A DNA stretch of 64,000 bases from assembly GCF_900109685.1 (NCBI RefSeq), contig NZ_FOBB01000009.1, forward strand, positions 186,001 through 250,000. Direction: 5' to 3'. The notes beneath the pieces are model-generated. The model was not told the origin of the DNA and did not search any database. It was given only the letters and a program-made list of their open reading frames with translations. The stretch comes from Chitinophaga rupis (lineage in GTDB: Bacteria; Bacteroidota; Bacteroidia; Chitinophagales; Chitinophagaceae). The position numbers and the translations under genes are program-made. Of the stretch, positions 44,913-53,905 are shown piece by piece (the stretch's first letter is position 1; the number at the start of each line of letters is the position of its first letter).

Positions 44913-45839
44913 TTAACTTATAAATTTCAAATTGCGTTGTATGCCTTTATGCTTAGCTCTTTTTAACGGAGAGTAACGGAATATTTCCCTGAAAGCCTCT
45001 TCAGACAAGGCTTCCCAGTCACGTGTGCTGAAGTTAAGTATTTCAGGAATGGGGACAAACTCCACAGTTTTATTTGGTTTTGAAAAGCGGTTCCAGGGGC
45101 AAACATCCTGGCAAATATCACAACCGAACATCCAGTCCTGGAAGCGTCCCTGCATTTCATTGGGGATCAGCATATCCTTTAGCTCAATGGTATAATAAGA
45201 AATGCAGCGGCTGCCATCTACCACGCCCGGTTTTACCAAAGCCTGTGTGGGACAGGCATCCAGGCAGCGGGTGCAGCTGCCGCAATAGTCGCCAACCGGC
45301 GAATCATATTCCAGCGGAAGGTTGGTGATCAGCGTTGCAATAAAAAAGAAAGAGCCGGCCTGCTTATGTATCAGGTTGCCGTTCTTACCTATCCATCCTA
45401 AACCGCTGCGCTGCGCCCAGCTGCGTTCCAGCACAGGTGCAGAATCTACGAATCCGCGGCCGCTTACTTCACCTATCTGCTCCTGCATTTGCAATAGCAG
45501 GGTGTTTAGCTTTGCTTTAATTACTTCGTGGTAATCTTTACCGTATGCATACTTTGCTACTTTGGGGGCTTGCGGGTGCTGCTGCTCCGCAGGGTAGTAA
45601 TTTAATAACAGGGTTATTACAGATTGTGCATCATCTACCAGCTTACGGGGATCAATACGTTTATCAAAATAGTTCTCCATATAATGCATGGAGCCATGCA
45701 TACCCTTGTGCAGCCACTCTTCCAGGCGGCGGGCATCCGCATCCAGCTGCACGGCGCGGGCAATACCGCAATGGTCAAAGCCCAGCGCTACTGCCTGTTG
45801 TTTAATAAAACGCGTATTCTTTTCTATAGCCGTTAGCAT
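44913..45839 (-). CDS. queG: Epoxyqueuosine reductase QueG
   Basis: 308 aa from the ATG at 45839, the shorter Bacteroidota form. The N-terminal cobalamin-binding part ends in RSWAQRSGLGWIGKNGNLI, and two 4Fe-4S clusters follow: CGSCTRCLDACPTQAL and CDICQDVCPWNRF. It reduces epoxyqueuosine to queuosine in the tRNA wobble position (anticodons GUN), using cobalamin and iron-sulfur clusters, in the cytoplasm. No other queuosine gene is present. It is divergent from the DUF3857 genes. Confidence 0.92.
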   Translation of the reverse strand: MLTAIEKNTRFIKQQAVALGFDHCGIARAVQLDADARRLEEWLHKGMHGSMHYMENYFDKRIDPRKLVDDAQSVITLLLNYYPAEQQHPQAPKVAKYAYGKDYHEVIKAKLNTLLLQMQEQIGEVSGRGFVDSAPVLERSWAQRSGLGWIGKNGNLIHKQAGSFFFIATLITNLPLEYDSPVGDYCGSCTRCLDACPTQALVKPGVVDGSRCISYYTIELKDMLIPNEMQGRFQDWMFGCDICQDVCPWNRFSKPNKTVEFVPIPEILNFSTRDWEALSEEAFREIFRYSPLKRAKHKGIQRNLKFIS

Positions 45840-45957
45840 TGCCCCTGCAAGGTACAAAACATACTGCTAAAACCCGGCAGGCCGGGCGCTGCCCTGTTCG
45901 TGTTATAGGGCGAAAGAGGAAAATGGTTATTTTCGCCGCAGTTTTATTTATCCCTAT

Positions 45958-47967
45958 ATGCAATTCAAGCGGACAATTATTGCTTTAACCGGTTGTTTGT
46001 TTACCTTATCAGCACTCGCACAAGAAAAAAACAAGACCCGGTTCGGAAAGATCACCCCCGAAGATTTCCAGAAAACCCGTTACGAGCTGGATACCGGCGC
46101 ACATGCGGTAGTGCTGGCAGATATAGGCTCCACTGAGTTTGATACGGAAGGTGATCATTTTACCTTATCGTTCAAACATTTCCGCCGGGTGAAGATCCTG
46201 GATAAAACCGGGTACGAAGCTGCCAATGAAGAAATTTACCTGTACGGGAATGGCGATAAGGAACAAAAGCTGACCAGCCTTAAAGCAGCCTGTTATAATC
46301 TGGAGAACGGGCAGGTGGTGGAAACTAAAATGGATAGTAAAGATGTATTTACCCAGGAGATAGATAAAGAACAGCGGGTAAAGAAATTTACGCTACCGGC
46401 CGTAAAGGAGGGGGCTATTGTTGAGTACTCTTACACCATTATATTTCCTTATGTATTTATTCTGCCACCCTGGGCTTTCCAGGGTGAATACCCGGTACTT
46501 TGGAGCGAATATTCCGTAGGTATCCCGGAGATGTACGAGTACGTTTTTATTGCGCAGGGCTATCAGAAGTTTGAAACTAAAACGCGGGAAGATGCGAGGA
46601 AAAACTTCTCCATTCACTATGATCCAAAAGCAATATATGGTACAAGCTCCGGGCAAACTGAACGCATAAACGTAAACGCGAACGTGAGCACTTTCCGTTG
46701 GGTAGCCAAAGATGTACCGGTGTTAAAAGAGGAAGGTTTTACCACCAGCCTCCTTAACCACATTACCAGAATTGACTTTCAGCTTGCTGCCATAAAATAC
46801 CCGGATAACCCTGTGCACCAGGTAATGGGTACCTGGCAACAGCTTGCTAAGGAAATAATGAAAAGGGAGGACTATGGCGTTCCCCTGGATAATTACAATG
46901 GCTTTCTGGGCGACATAGTAGCACAGCTTACAAGGAGCGCAGCCACTGATGAAGAAAAGGCGCGTAATATTTATGCTTATGTAAGGAATAATTATGCCTG
47001 CACAGATTATGATGAGCTGTACATGCAGAAAACATTAAAGAGCGTATTCACCGGCAGGAACGGTAATGTAACGGAAGTGAACCTGCTGCTGGTGGCTATG
47101 CTGCGCAAGGCCGGGCTCACGGCTTACCCGGTGATATTAAGCACCCGCAGGAACGGGTATACGAATGCTCAATATCCGCTGATCTCTAAATTTAACTATA
47201 CCATAGCAGATGTGGAGCTGGCAGATGGGCCTCATTACCTGGATGCGGCCCATGCCCTGGGTTTTGGTAAGCTGCACGCCTCCTGTTATAACGGGCATGC
47301 CCGCATACTGGATACCGCTGCCCGGGCCGTGCAGTTTAATACAGATTCCTTACCGGATCAGAAAACCACTTCCATCTTTATGGTAGCAGGTAAAGAAGGC
47401 ATGAAAGGCACTTTACAGCAATGGCTTAGCTATAATAATTCCTATAACCTGCGCGGGTTGATACATGATAAAGGCAAAGAAGCATACTTTAACTCGCTGG
47501 CCAAAGCATATCCAAAACTAAGCGGGGCTGAGATCACGGACCTGGATAGCCTGGATGCGCCGGTGATTATTAAATATGATTTCGCTCTTAACACGGGAGA
47601 AGAAGACCTGATATATTTTAATCCCATGCTGGGGGAAGCAATGGAAAGTAATCCCTTTAAATCACAGCAGCGTTTTTATCCGGTTGAAATGCCCGCCAAA
47701 GTAGATCATAACTACGTGCTGAATATGGAGATACCAGCTGGTTACGAAGTAGAGGAGCTGCCAAAATCAGCCCTGGTAAAGTTTAATGAGGGTGAAGGGG
47801 TGTTCCAGTATGTGATAGAAAAAACAGATAAGGCTATTCAGTTCCGTTCCCGTATAAGGCTTAACAAGACTTATTTTGCGCCGGATGAATATGAATCCCT
47901 GCGTAGCTTTTATGATATGATCGTGAAGAAACAGAACGAGCAGATCGTACTGAAAAAGAAAAAGTAG
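45958..47967 (+). CDS. DUF3857 / transglutaminase-like protein, copy 1 (catalytic residues lost)
   Basis: 669 aa with a signal peptide ending near ALAQ. The N-terminal DUF3857 sandwich (YELDTGAHAVVLADIGSTEF, FRRVKILDKTGYEAANEEIYLY) precedes a transglutaminase-fold core around residues 290-440 and a C-terminal DUF3858-like strand domain. In the core the catalytic region reads GNVTEVNLLL where active members have GDCKALS, and FNY where they have FNH, so the Cys and His are absent. Peptide cleavage or cross-linking is unlikely; a binding or scaffold role is possible. It is the first of a tandem pair with copied upstream sequence. Confidence 0.85.
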   Translation: MQFKRTIIALTGCLFTLSALAQEKNKTRFGKITPEDFQKTRYELDTGAHAVVLADIGSTEFDTEGDHFTLSFKHFRRVKILDKTGYEAANEEIYLYGNGDKEQKLTSLKAACYNLENGQVVETKMDSKDVFTQEIDKEQRVKKFTLPAVKEGAIVEYSYTIIFPYVFILPPWAFQGEYPVLWSEYSVGIPEMYEYVFIAQGYQKFETKTREDARKNFSIHYDPKAIYGTSSGQTERINVNANVSTFRWVAKDVPVLKEEGFTTSLLNHITRIDFQLAAIKYPDNPVHQVMGTWQQLAKEIMKREDYGVPLDNYNGFLGDIVAQLTRSAATDEEKARNIYAYVRNNYACTDYDELYMQKTLKSVFTGRNGNVTEVNLLLVAMLRKAGLTAYPVILSTRRNGYTNAQYPLISKFNYTIADVELADGPHYLDAAHALGFGKLHASCYNGHARILDTAARAVQFNTDSLPDQKTTSIFMVAGKEGMKGTLQQWLSYNNSYNLRGLIHDKGKEAYFNSLAKAYPKLSGAEITDLDSLDAPVIIKYDFALNTGEEDLIYFNPMLGEAMESNPFKSQQRFYPVEMPAKVDHNYVLNMEIPAGYEVEELPKSALVKFNEGEGVFQYVIEKTDKAIQFRSRIRLNKTYFAPDEYESLRSFYDMIVKKQNEQIVLKKKK

Positions 47968-48080
47968 GCAGCGGTTGCGGGTTGAAATTGGGATCAGCGG
48001 GCGTTTTGCGACTGCCCCGTTCGTGTGATGGCCTGGAATAGTAAAATAATTACTTTCGCCACAGTTTTATTTATCCCTAT

Positions 48081-50096
48081 ATGCAATTTAAGCGAACAGT
48101 TAGTGTTCTTACCGTTTGTTTGTTCACCTTAGCATCGGTAGCACAAGAGAAAAACAAGATCCGGTATGGAAAGATCTCCCCGGAAGATTTCCAGAAAACC
48201 CGTTACGAGCTGGATACCGGCGCCCATGCCGTGGTGCTGGCAGATGTTGGATCTACAGAATTTGAAGCTTATCAGAGTGATCTGCGCTTAGTGTACACCC
48301 GCTACCGGCGGGTGAAGATCCTGGACAAAACCGGTTATGAAGCCGCCAATGAAGAAATTTACCTGTACGTAAGCGGTAATGACGAGGAGAAGGTGAGCAA
48401 CCTTAAAGCTGTTACCTATAACCTGGAGGACGGGAAGGTAGTAGACACCCGGATGGATAGCAAAGGCGTATTCACTGAGGAGCTGGATAAGAACCACCGC
48501 ACAAAGAAGTTCACGCTGCCGGCCGTAAAGGAAGGTTCTATTATTGAATACACCTACACAGTAACTTCTCCTTTTATCTTTAACCTGCAGCCCTGGGCAT
48601 TCCAGGGAGAGTATCCCATTCTTTGGAGTGAATACACGGCTGCTATCCCTGAGTTTTATGAATATGTTTTTATCTCACAGGGGTATCATCCATTAACCGG
48701 TAAAAAAGAAGAATCTCAGCGTACTTTCCCTTTCCGGGTGAGCGCCGGCGGCGGGTATGGGGAGCCTGCTACTTCAAGAACAGAGCAGGCAGATGTAAAA
48801 GCTAATATAACTATCTACAATTGGGTAGCTAAAGAGGTACCTGCGCTGAAAGAAGAAGCATTTACCACCAGTATTAATAACCATATTACCAAGATCGATT
48901 TTCAGCTGGCTGCCATTAAACCACCGGGCGGCATAGTAAAACCGGTATTGGGCACCTGGCCCAAGCTGGTAGAAGACCTGATGAAAGAAAGCTCTTATGG
49001 CGGTGGGTTGGATAAGAACAATGGTTACATGAGCGATGTGGTAGACGGCCTTACGCAAGGCGCTGGATCTGATGAAGAAAAAGCGCGTAAGATCTATTCT
49101 TATGTAAGGAATAACTTTACCTGTAACGATCACTCCTCGCTGTACATGGATAAATCCATGAAAACAGTGTTCACTACTAAGAACGGGAATGTAACAGATA
49201 TTAACCTGCTGCTGGTGGCCATGCTGCGCAAAGCAGGACTAAAAGCATACCCGGTGCTGCTGAGCACCCGCAGCCATGGTGTAGTGAATCCCCTGTATCC
49301 AATCGTAAGCCGTTTTAATTATACTGTAGTGGAATTACAGCTGGGTGATAACCTTGTTGCTTACCTGGATGCTTCTTACCCGCTGGGTTTCGGTAAGCTG
49401 CATGCCTCCTGTTATAACGGCCATGCCCGTATTATGGATGAAGAAGCTACGCCTACTTTTTTTAGCGCAGATTCCCTGCGGGAACAAAAGATCACCAGTG
49501 TAATACTGGCGGCAGGAGAGAACGGCGTCCTGAAAGGCACCTTTCAGCAACGGCCTTCTTACTTTGAATCCTATAACCTGCGTGGTTTGATACATGAAAA
49601 AGGTAAAGAGGAATGTTTTAAGGATATTGCCAAAACCTATTCAAAGCTGAGCAATACTGCTTTGTTAAATACAGACAGCCTGGATGTGCCCTTAGGCATA
49701 TCCTATGAGTTTGAGTGGCAGCCCGGTGATGAAGATATGCTGTACCTGAACCCGATGTTTGGCGAAGCTACCAAAACCAATCCCTTTAAATCGGCCACGC
49801 GTTTTTACCCGGTGGAAATGCCGGCCACTTTTGATGAAGTGTATACCATGAACCTGGAAATACCGGCCGGTTATGAAGTGGAGGAGCTGCCTAAGCCCGC
49901 CATGGTAAAGTTCAATGATGATGAAGGCCTGTTTCAGTATCTGATAGCTAAGAACGATAACTTTATACAGTTCCGTTCCCGCATAAAGCTGGATAAGGCT
50001 TTATTTATGCCGGAGGAATACGAAACCCTGCGTGACTTTTTTGATATGATCGTGAAGAAACAGGGCGAACAGATCGTACTGAAAAAGAAAAAATGA
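48081..50096 (+). CDS. DUF3857 / transglutaminase-like protein, copy 2 (catalytic residues lost)
   Basis: 671 aa, a tandem paralogue of the preceding gene with the same domains and the same loss of Cys and His (GNVTDINLLL; FNYTVVEL). The TACTTTCG box and the 23-bp leader before the ATG are nearly the same as those of copy 1, so the duplication included the promoter. The mid-regions differ most. It overlaps the third gene by 4 bp (ATGA). Exported, probably periplasmic. Confidence 0.85.
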   Translation: MQFKRTVSVLTVCLFTLASVAQEKNKIRYGKISPEDFQKTRYELDTGAHAVVLADVGSTEFEAYQSDLRLVYTRYRRVKILDKTGYEAANEEIYLYVSGNDEEKVSNLKAVTYNLEDGKVVDTRMDSKGVFTEELDKNHRTKKFTLPAVKEGSIIEYTYTVTSPFIFNLQPWAFQGEYPILWSEYTAAIPEFYEYVFISQGYHPLTGKKEESQRTFPFRVSAGGGYGEPATSRTEQADVKANITIYNWVAKEVPALKEEAFTTSINNHITKIDFQLAAIKPPGGIVKPVLGTWPKLVEDLMKESSYGGGLDKNNGYMSDVVDGLTQGAGSDEEKARKIYSYVRNNFTCNDHSSLYMDKSMKTVFTTKNGNVTDINLLLVAMLRKAGLKAYPVLLSTRSHGVVNPLYPIVSRFNYTVVELQLGDNLVAYLDASYPLGFGKLHASCYNGHARIMDEEATPTFFSADSLREQKITSVILAAGENGVLKGTFQQRPSYFESYNLRGLIHEKGKEECFKDIAKTYSKLSNTALLNTDSLDVPLGISYEFEWQPGDEDMLYLNPMFGEATKTNPFKSATRFYPVEMPATFDEVYTMNLEIPAGYEVEELPKPAMVKFNDDEGLFQYLIAKNDNFIQFRSRIKLDKALFMPEEYETLRDFFDMIVKKQGEQIVLKKKK

Positions 50097-52018
50097 TCAT
50101 GCGTACATTATTGTTATCCTTTTCCTGCTGCTGCCTTTTCCTGTTAACCACTGCCATAGCAAAAGCAGGCGACCCGGAATACCCGGCTGCTACTATTCCT
50201 GCAGAGCTGAAAGCAGGCGCTCATGCGGTAAAGCGCTGGGAAGAGGTGCAGTTTAAGTTAACCGGTACCGGTGAGGCGCGGCTGATTAATCATTACGTGA
50301 TCACTGTGCTGGATGAATCCGGGGCAAAATATGCACGCATGGTGGAATGGTATGATAAGCTCAGAACCATCCGCTCCATTCACGGGGTGTTATATGATGC
50401 CAGTGGTAAAGCCATTAAAAAACTGAAGCAAAGTGATGTTACAGACGAGGCATATCTGGACGGTTCTTCAATGGTTACAGACGATCGCTTAAAACGTCAT
50501 TCCTTTTATTACAGCGTATACCCTTACACGGTAGAATATGAAGTAACGGTTGATTATAACTGTACGGCTTTTTTTCCGGACTGGGTACCGCAGGATGCCA
50601 GGGACATGGCGGTAGAGCAAAGCCACCTGCTGGTAAGTGTACCGCTGGCATACCAATTACGGTACCGGCAGGTATTATATGAAGGCGCCCCGCAGGTAAC
50701 TACAGAAAAGGATATACGTACTTATACCTGGGAGGCAAAACAGATCAAGGCAAGGCCTGACGAAATAATGGCCCCGGCCTGGCGCCGGCGTACCACAGCT
50801 GTGCTGCTGGCGCCCAGCGGTTTTGAAATGGGCGCCTACAAAGGCAGTATGAACAGCTGGGAAGAATACGGCAGGTTTACGTATGTGCTGAATAAGGACC
50901 GGGATGTGCTGCCCGCAGCAGTCAAACAAACGGTGCATCAGCTGGCAGACGGCGTAAGCGATCCTTCAGAGAAGATACGGGTACTGTATCAATACTTACA
51001 GCAGCATACCCGTTATGTAGGCATACAGCTGGGTATAGGCGGCTGGCAAACCTTTGATGCGGAATATGTAGCCAATAAAGGTTATGGCGATTGTAAGGCG
51101 CTTTCCAACTACATGTGCGCTTTGTTAAAAGAGGCGGGCATTACAGCCTATTGTACACTGGTGCACGCCGGTGAAGGACAAATTGCTTTTGAAAGTGATT
51201 TTCCCAGCAATCAGTTTAATCACATGATCGCCTGTGTGCCGCGTGGTAAGGATACTACCTGGCTGGAATGTACAAGTGCCTATTTACCTGCCGGTTATTT
51301 AAGCGGTTTTACAGCTGACCGCCCGGTATTGATCATTACAGAGAATGGGGGAAAGCTGATACACACACCGGCATATGGTCCCCTGCAAAACCAGCAGCTG
51401 CGGCGGCTGGAAGCGCATATTACACCGGAAGGCAACGTACAGGCAAAGGTGCGTACTATCAGCACCGGTATGCAGCAGGACGATCTGCTGCAAAGGTTGC
51501 ATGAATCCTCCCGTGAAAAATTAATGGAATGGATCCGTACGGCACTGTCCCTGCCCAGCTATGATGTAAACCGTTATAACTGCCTGGAACAACATGATAC
51601 ATTGCCGGCCATTGAAGAGCAGCTGGATATAACAGCCCGTAACTATGTTGCCATCAGCGGCAAGCGGATGTTCATTGAGCCCAATGTCCTGAATAAAAGT
51701 TCTTTACGCATTAATACGGAGGAGCAGCGCCGTTCCGATATTCAGCGGGTATTTGCCTATACGGATGTGGATACGGTGTTGCTTACCATTCCTGGGGGCT
51801 ACACTGTAGAAGCATTGCCTAAACCCACGCTGTTAAAAAGCCGGTTCGGTACCTATGCATCAGTAGCATTGGTAAAGGATAGCACAATTACGTATATACG
51901 TACCGTGCAGGGTAATGCCGGCACTTTCCCGGCCAGCACTTTCCCTGAGCTGGAACAGTATTATGAAGGCATGTATAAGGCGGATAGAGGCAAGATTGTG
52001 CTGGTGAAAAAGGAATAG
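50093..52018 (+). CDS. DUF3857 / transglutaminase-like protein, copy 3 (Cys and His present)
   Basis: 641 aa with a signal peptide (LLLSFSCCCLFLLTTAIAKAG). The DUF3857 region is followed by a transglutaminase core with GYGDCKALSNYMCALLKEAGITAY, holding the catalytic Cys, and QFNHMIACV, holding the His; the third position reads WLECTS, with Glu where Asp is more usual. It may therefore be a working thiol enzyme (protease, amidase or cross-linker) in the periplasm. It is coupled to copy 2 by a 4-bp overlap, suggesting an active enzyme working with two inactive relatives. Confidence 0.85.
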   Translation: MIMRTLLLSFSCCCLFLLTTAIAKAGDPEYPAATIPAELKAGAHAVKRWEEVQFKLTGTGEARLINHYVITVLDESGAKYARMVEWYDKLRTIRSIHGVLYDASGKAIKKLKQSDVTDEAYLDGSSMVTDDRLKRHSFYYSVYPYTVEYEVTVDYNCTAFFPDWVPQDARDMAVEQSHLLVSVPLAYQLRYRQVLYEGAPQVTTEKDIRTYTWEAKQIKARPDEIMAPAWRRRTTAVLLAPSGFEMGAYKGSMNSWEEYGRFTYVLNKDRDVLPAAVKQTVHQLADGVSDPSEKIRVLYQYLQQHTRYVGIQLGIGGWQTFDAEYVANKGYGDCKALSNYMCALLKEAGITAYCTLVHAGEGQIAFESDFPSNQFNHMIACVPRGKDTTWLECTSAYLPAGYLSGFTADRPVLIITENGGKLIHTPAYGPLQNQQLRRLEAHITPEGNVQAKVRTISTGMQQDDLLQRLHESSREKLMEWIRTALSLPSYDVNRYNCLEQHDTLPAIEEQLDITARNYVAISGKRMFIEPNVLNKSSLRINTEEQRRSDIQRVFAYTDVDTVLLTIPGGYTVEALPKPTLLKSRFGTYASVALVKDSTITYIRTVQGNAGTFPASTFPELEQYYEGMYKADRGKIVLVKKE

Positions 52019-52199
52019 CCGATGGTCCATAGTCCATGGTCCATTGCCTGCTTCGCGGGCGAATTACTTCGTGGTTATGCGGGACAGTCCACGGTCCACA
52101 GCCCTGAGCGTGCATGAACTACTTCCTGGTTACACAGCATATAATTATAAAACATCAATACGCAGTAGGCTATGGACTATGGACCATCGACCATGGACT
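52018..52199. repeat. GGTCCATAGTCCAT inverted element 1
   Basis: CGATGGTCCATAGTCCAT (52020-52037) is perfectly inverted at 52172-52189 (18 bp). About 130 bp lie between the arms, with a weaker GTCCACGGTCCACAG copy at 52087-52101 and ATTACTTCGTGGTTA at 52064-52078. It fills the gap between convergent genes. Confidence 0.8.
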
Positions 52200-53485
52200 C
52201 ACTTCTCTCTCACACTCACAGAAATATGCCGGTCGTGTTTTTTTTCTTCATCGGAAGCGGTGGCCGGTGCTTTGGCAAACTGTGAGCCATATCCTTCAGC
52301 AGCGGGTACTTGTGCCGCATCTGTATGCAGCTTTAACAGGGCATTACGTACTGCATCTGCACGGGCCTGCGACAGCTTAATGTTGCCCAGGCTATCACCC
52401 GAACGGTCCGTATAACCGCCTATTTTGATCTTTGCTTTGGGAAATGCCCGCAGGATATCCGCAATGTTCTGCAGCTGCGGTTTGCTGTCGGGGCTAATGT
52501 TGGCGCTGCCGGTAGTAAAATTCAGGTTATCAAAGTCAAACCATACATCCTTACCGGGTTGCTTGCTGTCATCTTTCAGGAAGGCTACCAGCTGATCTTC
52601 AATACCTCCTTTATATGCATCCCGCACCGTACCATCCGGCAGGCTTACCTTAATACTTTCACGCGTTACTACTTCCGGGGTCGATACCTGTGCCATAGCC
52701 GTATCCATCATGGTTTCGGAGCTTACAGTATCCGTGATCACGGTATCGGTGGTTTTACCTCCGCCGCAGCCTTTTACCAGGTACCAGAGTAATATAATGG
52801 CTATTAATATCAATAACAGCGACCATAACCAACGGGTGCTGCCGGCGGCCTTTTGAGCGGTCTGCGTCATGCTTTCGGAGGTTTTACCGGCCGGAGTGCT
52901 GGCAAAGCCGGCTGCCATGTTGGAGAGCTTACGGCTTAACTCCGTAAGGCTGCCTAAGCCTATTAAACCGGCCAGGTTAAACCCGGGCGGCACGGCAGAA
53001 AGGATCTGCTCTTTCTGGCTGTTCAAAAAGGCCAGGAAGCTGCTGCCGCTCAGATGCTGGTTGGCAGCATATTCTCCTGCAGCGCCCAGGGCCGCCGGGG
53101 TGGCCGCGTGCAGCAGGGTGCCGGCAGAGGATTCCCGGATACCTGCATAGGCGGCAATGGCGCTGGTAAGATCTCCTACTTTATTGCCGAAAAGACCCTG
53201 TAACAGCTCCGTGCCCTTACCTACCCAGCCGCCTGCATTGTTTTGCAGGCTGCTGATAATGGTGCCGGTAGTATTGGCGCCGGCCGCTTCTTTGGCCAGG
53301 TTGAGGGCGCCATTGGAATCGCCCTGGGGGCCGGCTTTATATAAAAGGCCGGTGAGTAAGGCGGGAATAATACCGCTGACGGCGTTCTGTACGCCGGATT
53401 CACTTTCGCCCAGCCGCGCTGCGGCCTGGGAAATAACATCGCTGGTGAAAAGACCTTTAACAGCGGTCAGTAAGTCAAAAGACAT
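52199..53485 (-). CDS. DUF937-OmpA fusion protein
   Basis: 428 aa. Residues 1-170 are Gly/Ala-rich with the VSGIIPALLTGLLYKAG and LNSQKEQILSAVPPG helices of the DUF937 type. A single TM (WLWSLLLILIAIILLWYLV) follows near residue 225. The C-terminal OmpA domain (residues about 310-428) has WFDFDNLNFTTGSANISPDSKPQL, IKIGGYTDRSGDS and LSQARADAVRNALL, which bind peptidoglycan diaminopimelate. There is no N-terminal signal, so the DUF937 part is in the cytoplasm and the OmpA part in the periplasm. Role unknown. It is convergent with the DUF3857 genes. Confidence 0.85.
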   Translation of the reverse strand: MSFDLLTAVKGLFTSDVISQAAARLGESESGVQNAVSGIIPALLTGLLYKAGPQGDSNGALNLAKEAAGANTTGTIISSLQNNAGGWVGKGTELLQGLFGNKVGDLTSAIAAYAGIRESSAGTLLHAATPAALGAAGEYAANQHLSGSSFLAFLNSQKEQILSAVPPGFNLAGLIGLGSLTELSRKLSNMAAGFASTPAGKTSESMTQTAQKAAGSTRWLWSLLLILIAIILLWYLVKGCGGGKTTDTVITDTVSSETMMDTAMAQVSTPEVVTRESIKVSLPDGTVRDAYKGGIEDQLVAFLKDDSKQPGKDVWFDFDNLNFTTGSANISPDSKPQLQNIADILRAFPKAKIKIGGYTDRSGDSLGNIKLSQARADAVRNALLKLHTDAAQVPAAEGYGSQFAKAPATASDEEKKHDRHISVSVREK

Positions 53486-53560
53486 GGGGTGCTATTTTTT
53501 GGGTGTATAACATAAACAGGCAGGCTGGGCGATTTGTTTAGTCGCCGGCCGAATGGCCGG

Positions 53561-53729
53561 CAGTCCATGGCCGATGGTCCATAGTCTATGGCCTTGTGCG
53601 TGAGCAAAATATTTCGTGATTAGGTTGTTTCCTGCTTAATATTCGCTGAAATGCAGAAGCACTTAGTATCAAGTACAACATTAAATCACGCAGCAGGCAA
53701 TGGACTATCGACTATGGACCATGGACTGG
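53561..53729. repeat. GGTCCATAGTCCAT inverted element 2
   Basis: Left arm 53561-53592 (CAGTCCATGGCCGATGGTCC, then ATAGTCTATGG) and right arm 53701-53729 (TGGACTATCGACTATGGACC, then ATGGACTGG) are inverted relatives with a small length difference. A TTTCGTGATTA word follows the left arm. Unlike the other copies it lies between divergent starts, upstream of clpB. The rest of the 420-bp gap up to the clpB start holds no other gene. Confidence 0.75.
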
Positions 53730-53905
53730 GGCCTGTAGCCCCCTGAAATATTAGCAGCTAAAGCCACCTCAACCTGAAAAAAGAGCAGTGAAAGCGTGTT
53801 AAATATGTCAAAATTGCCAGTAAACTGGGTTGGAGCGTGATTTGTTGTAAAGGAGCCAATGGTCAACAGACTAAATTCAATAACAAAAGGAGAAAATTTA
53901 AGACA

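Noticed and set aside
53837..53905. Upstream start for clpB
   Set aside because: The extra residues lack ClpB homology; the ATG at 53906 has a good SD and the correct N-domain.
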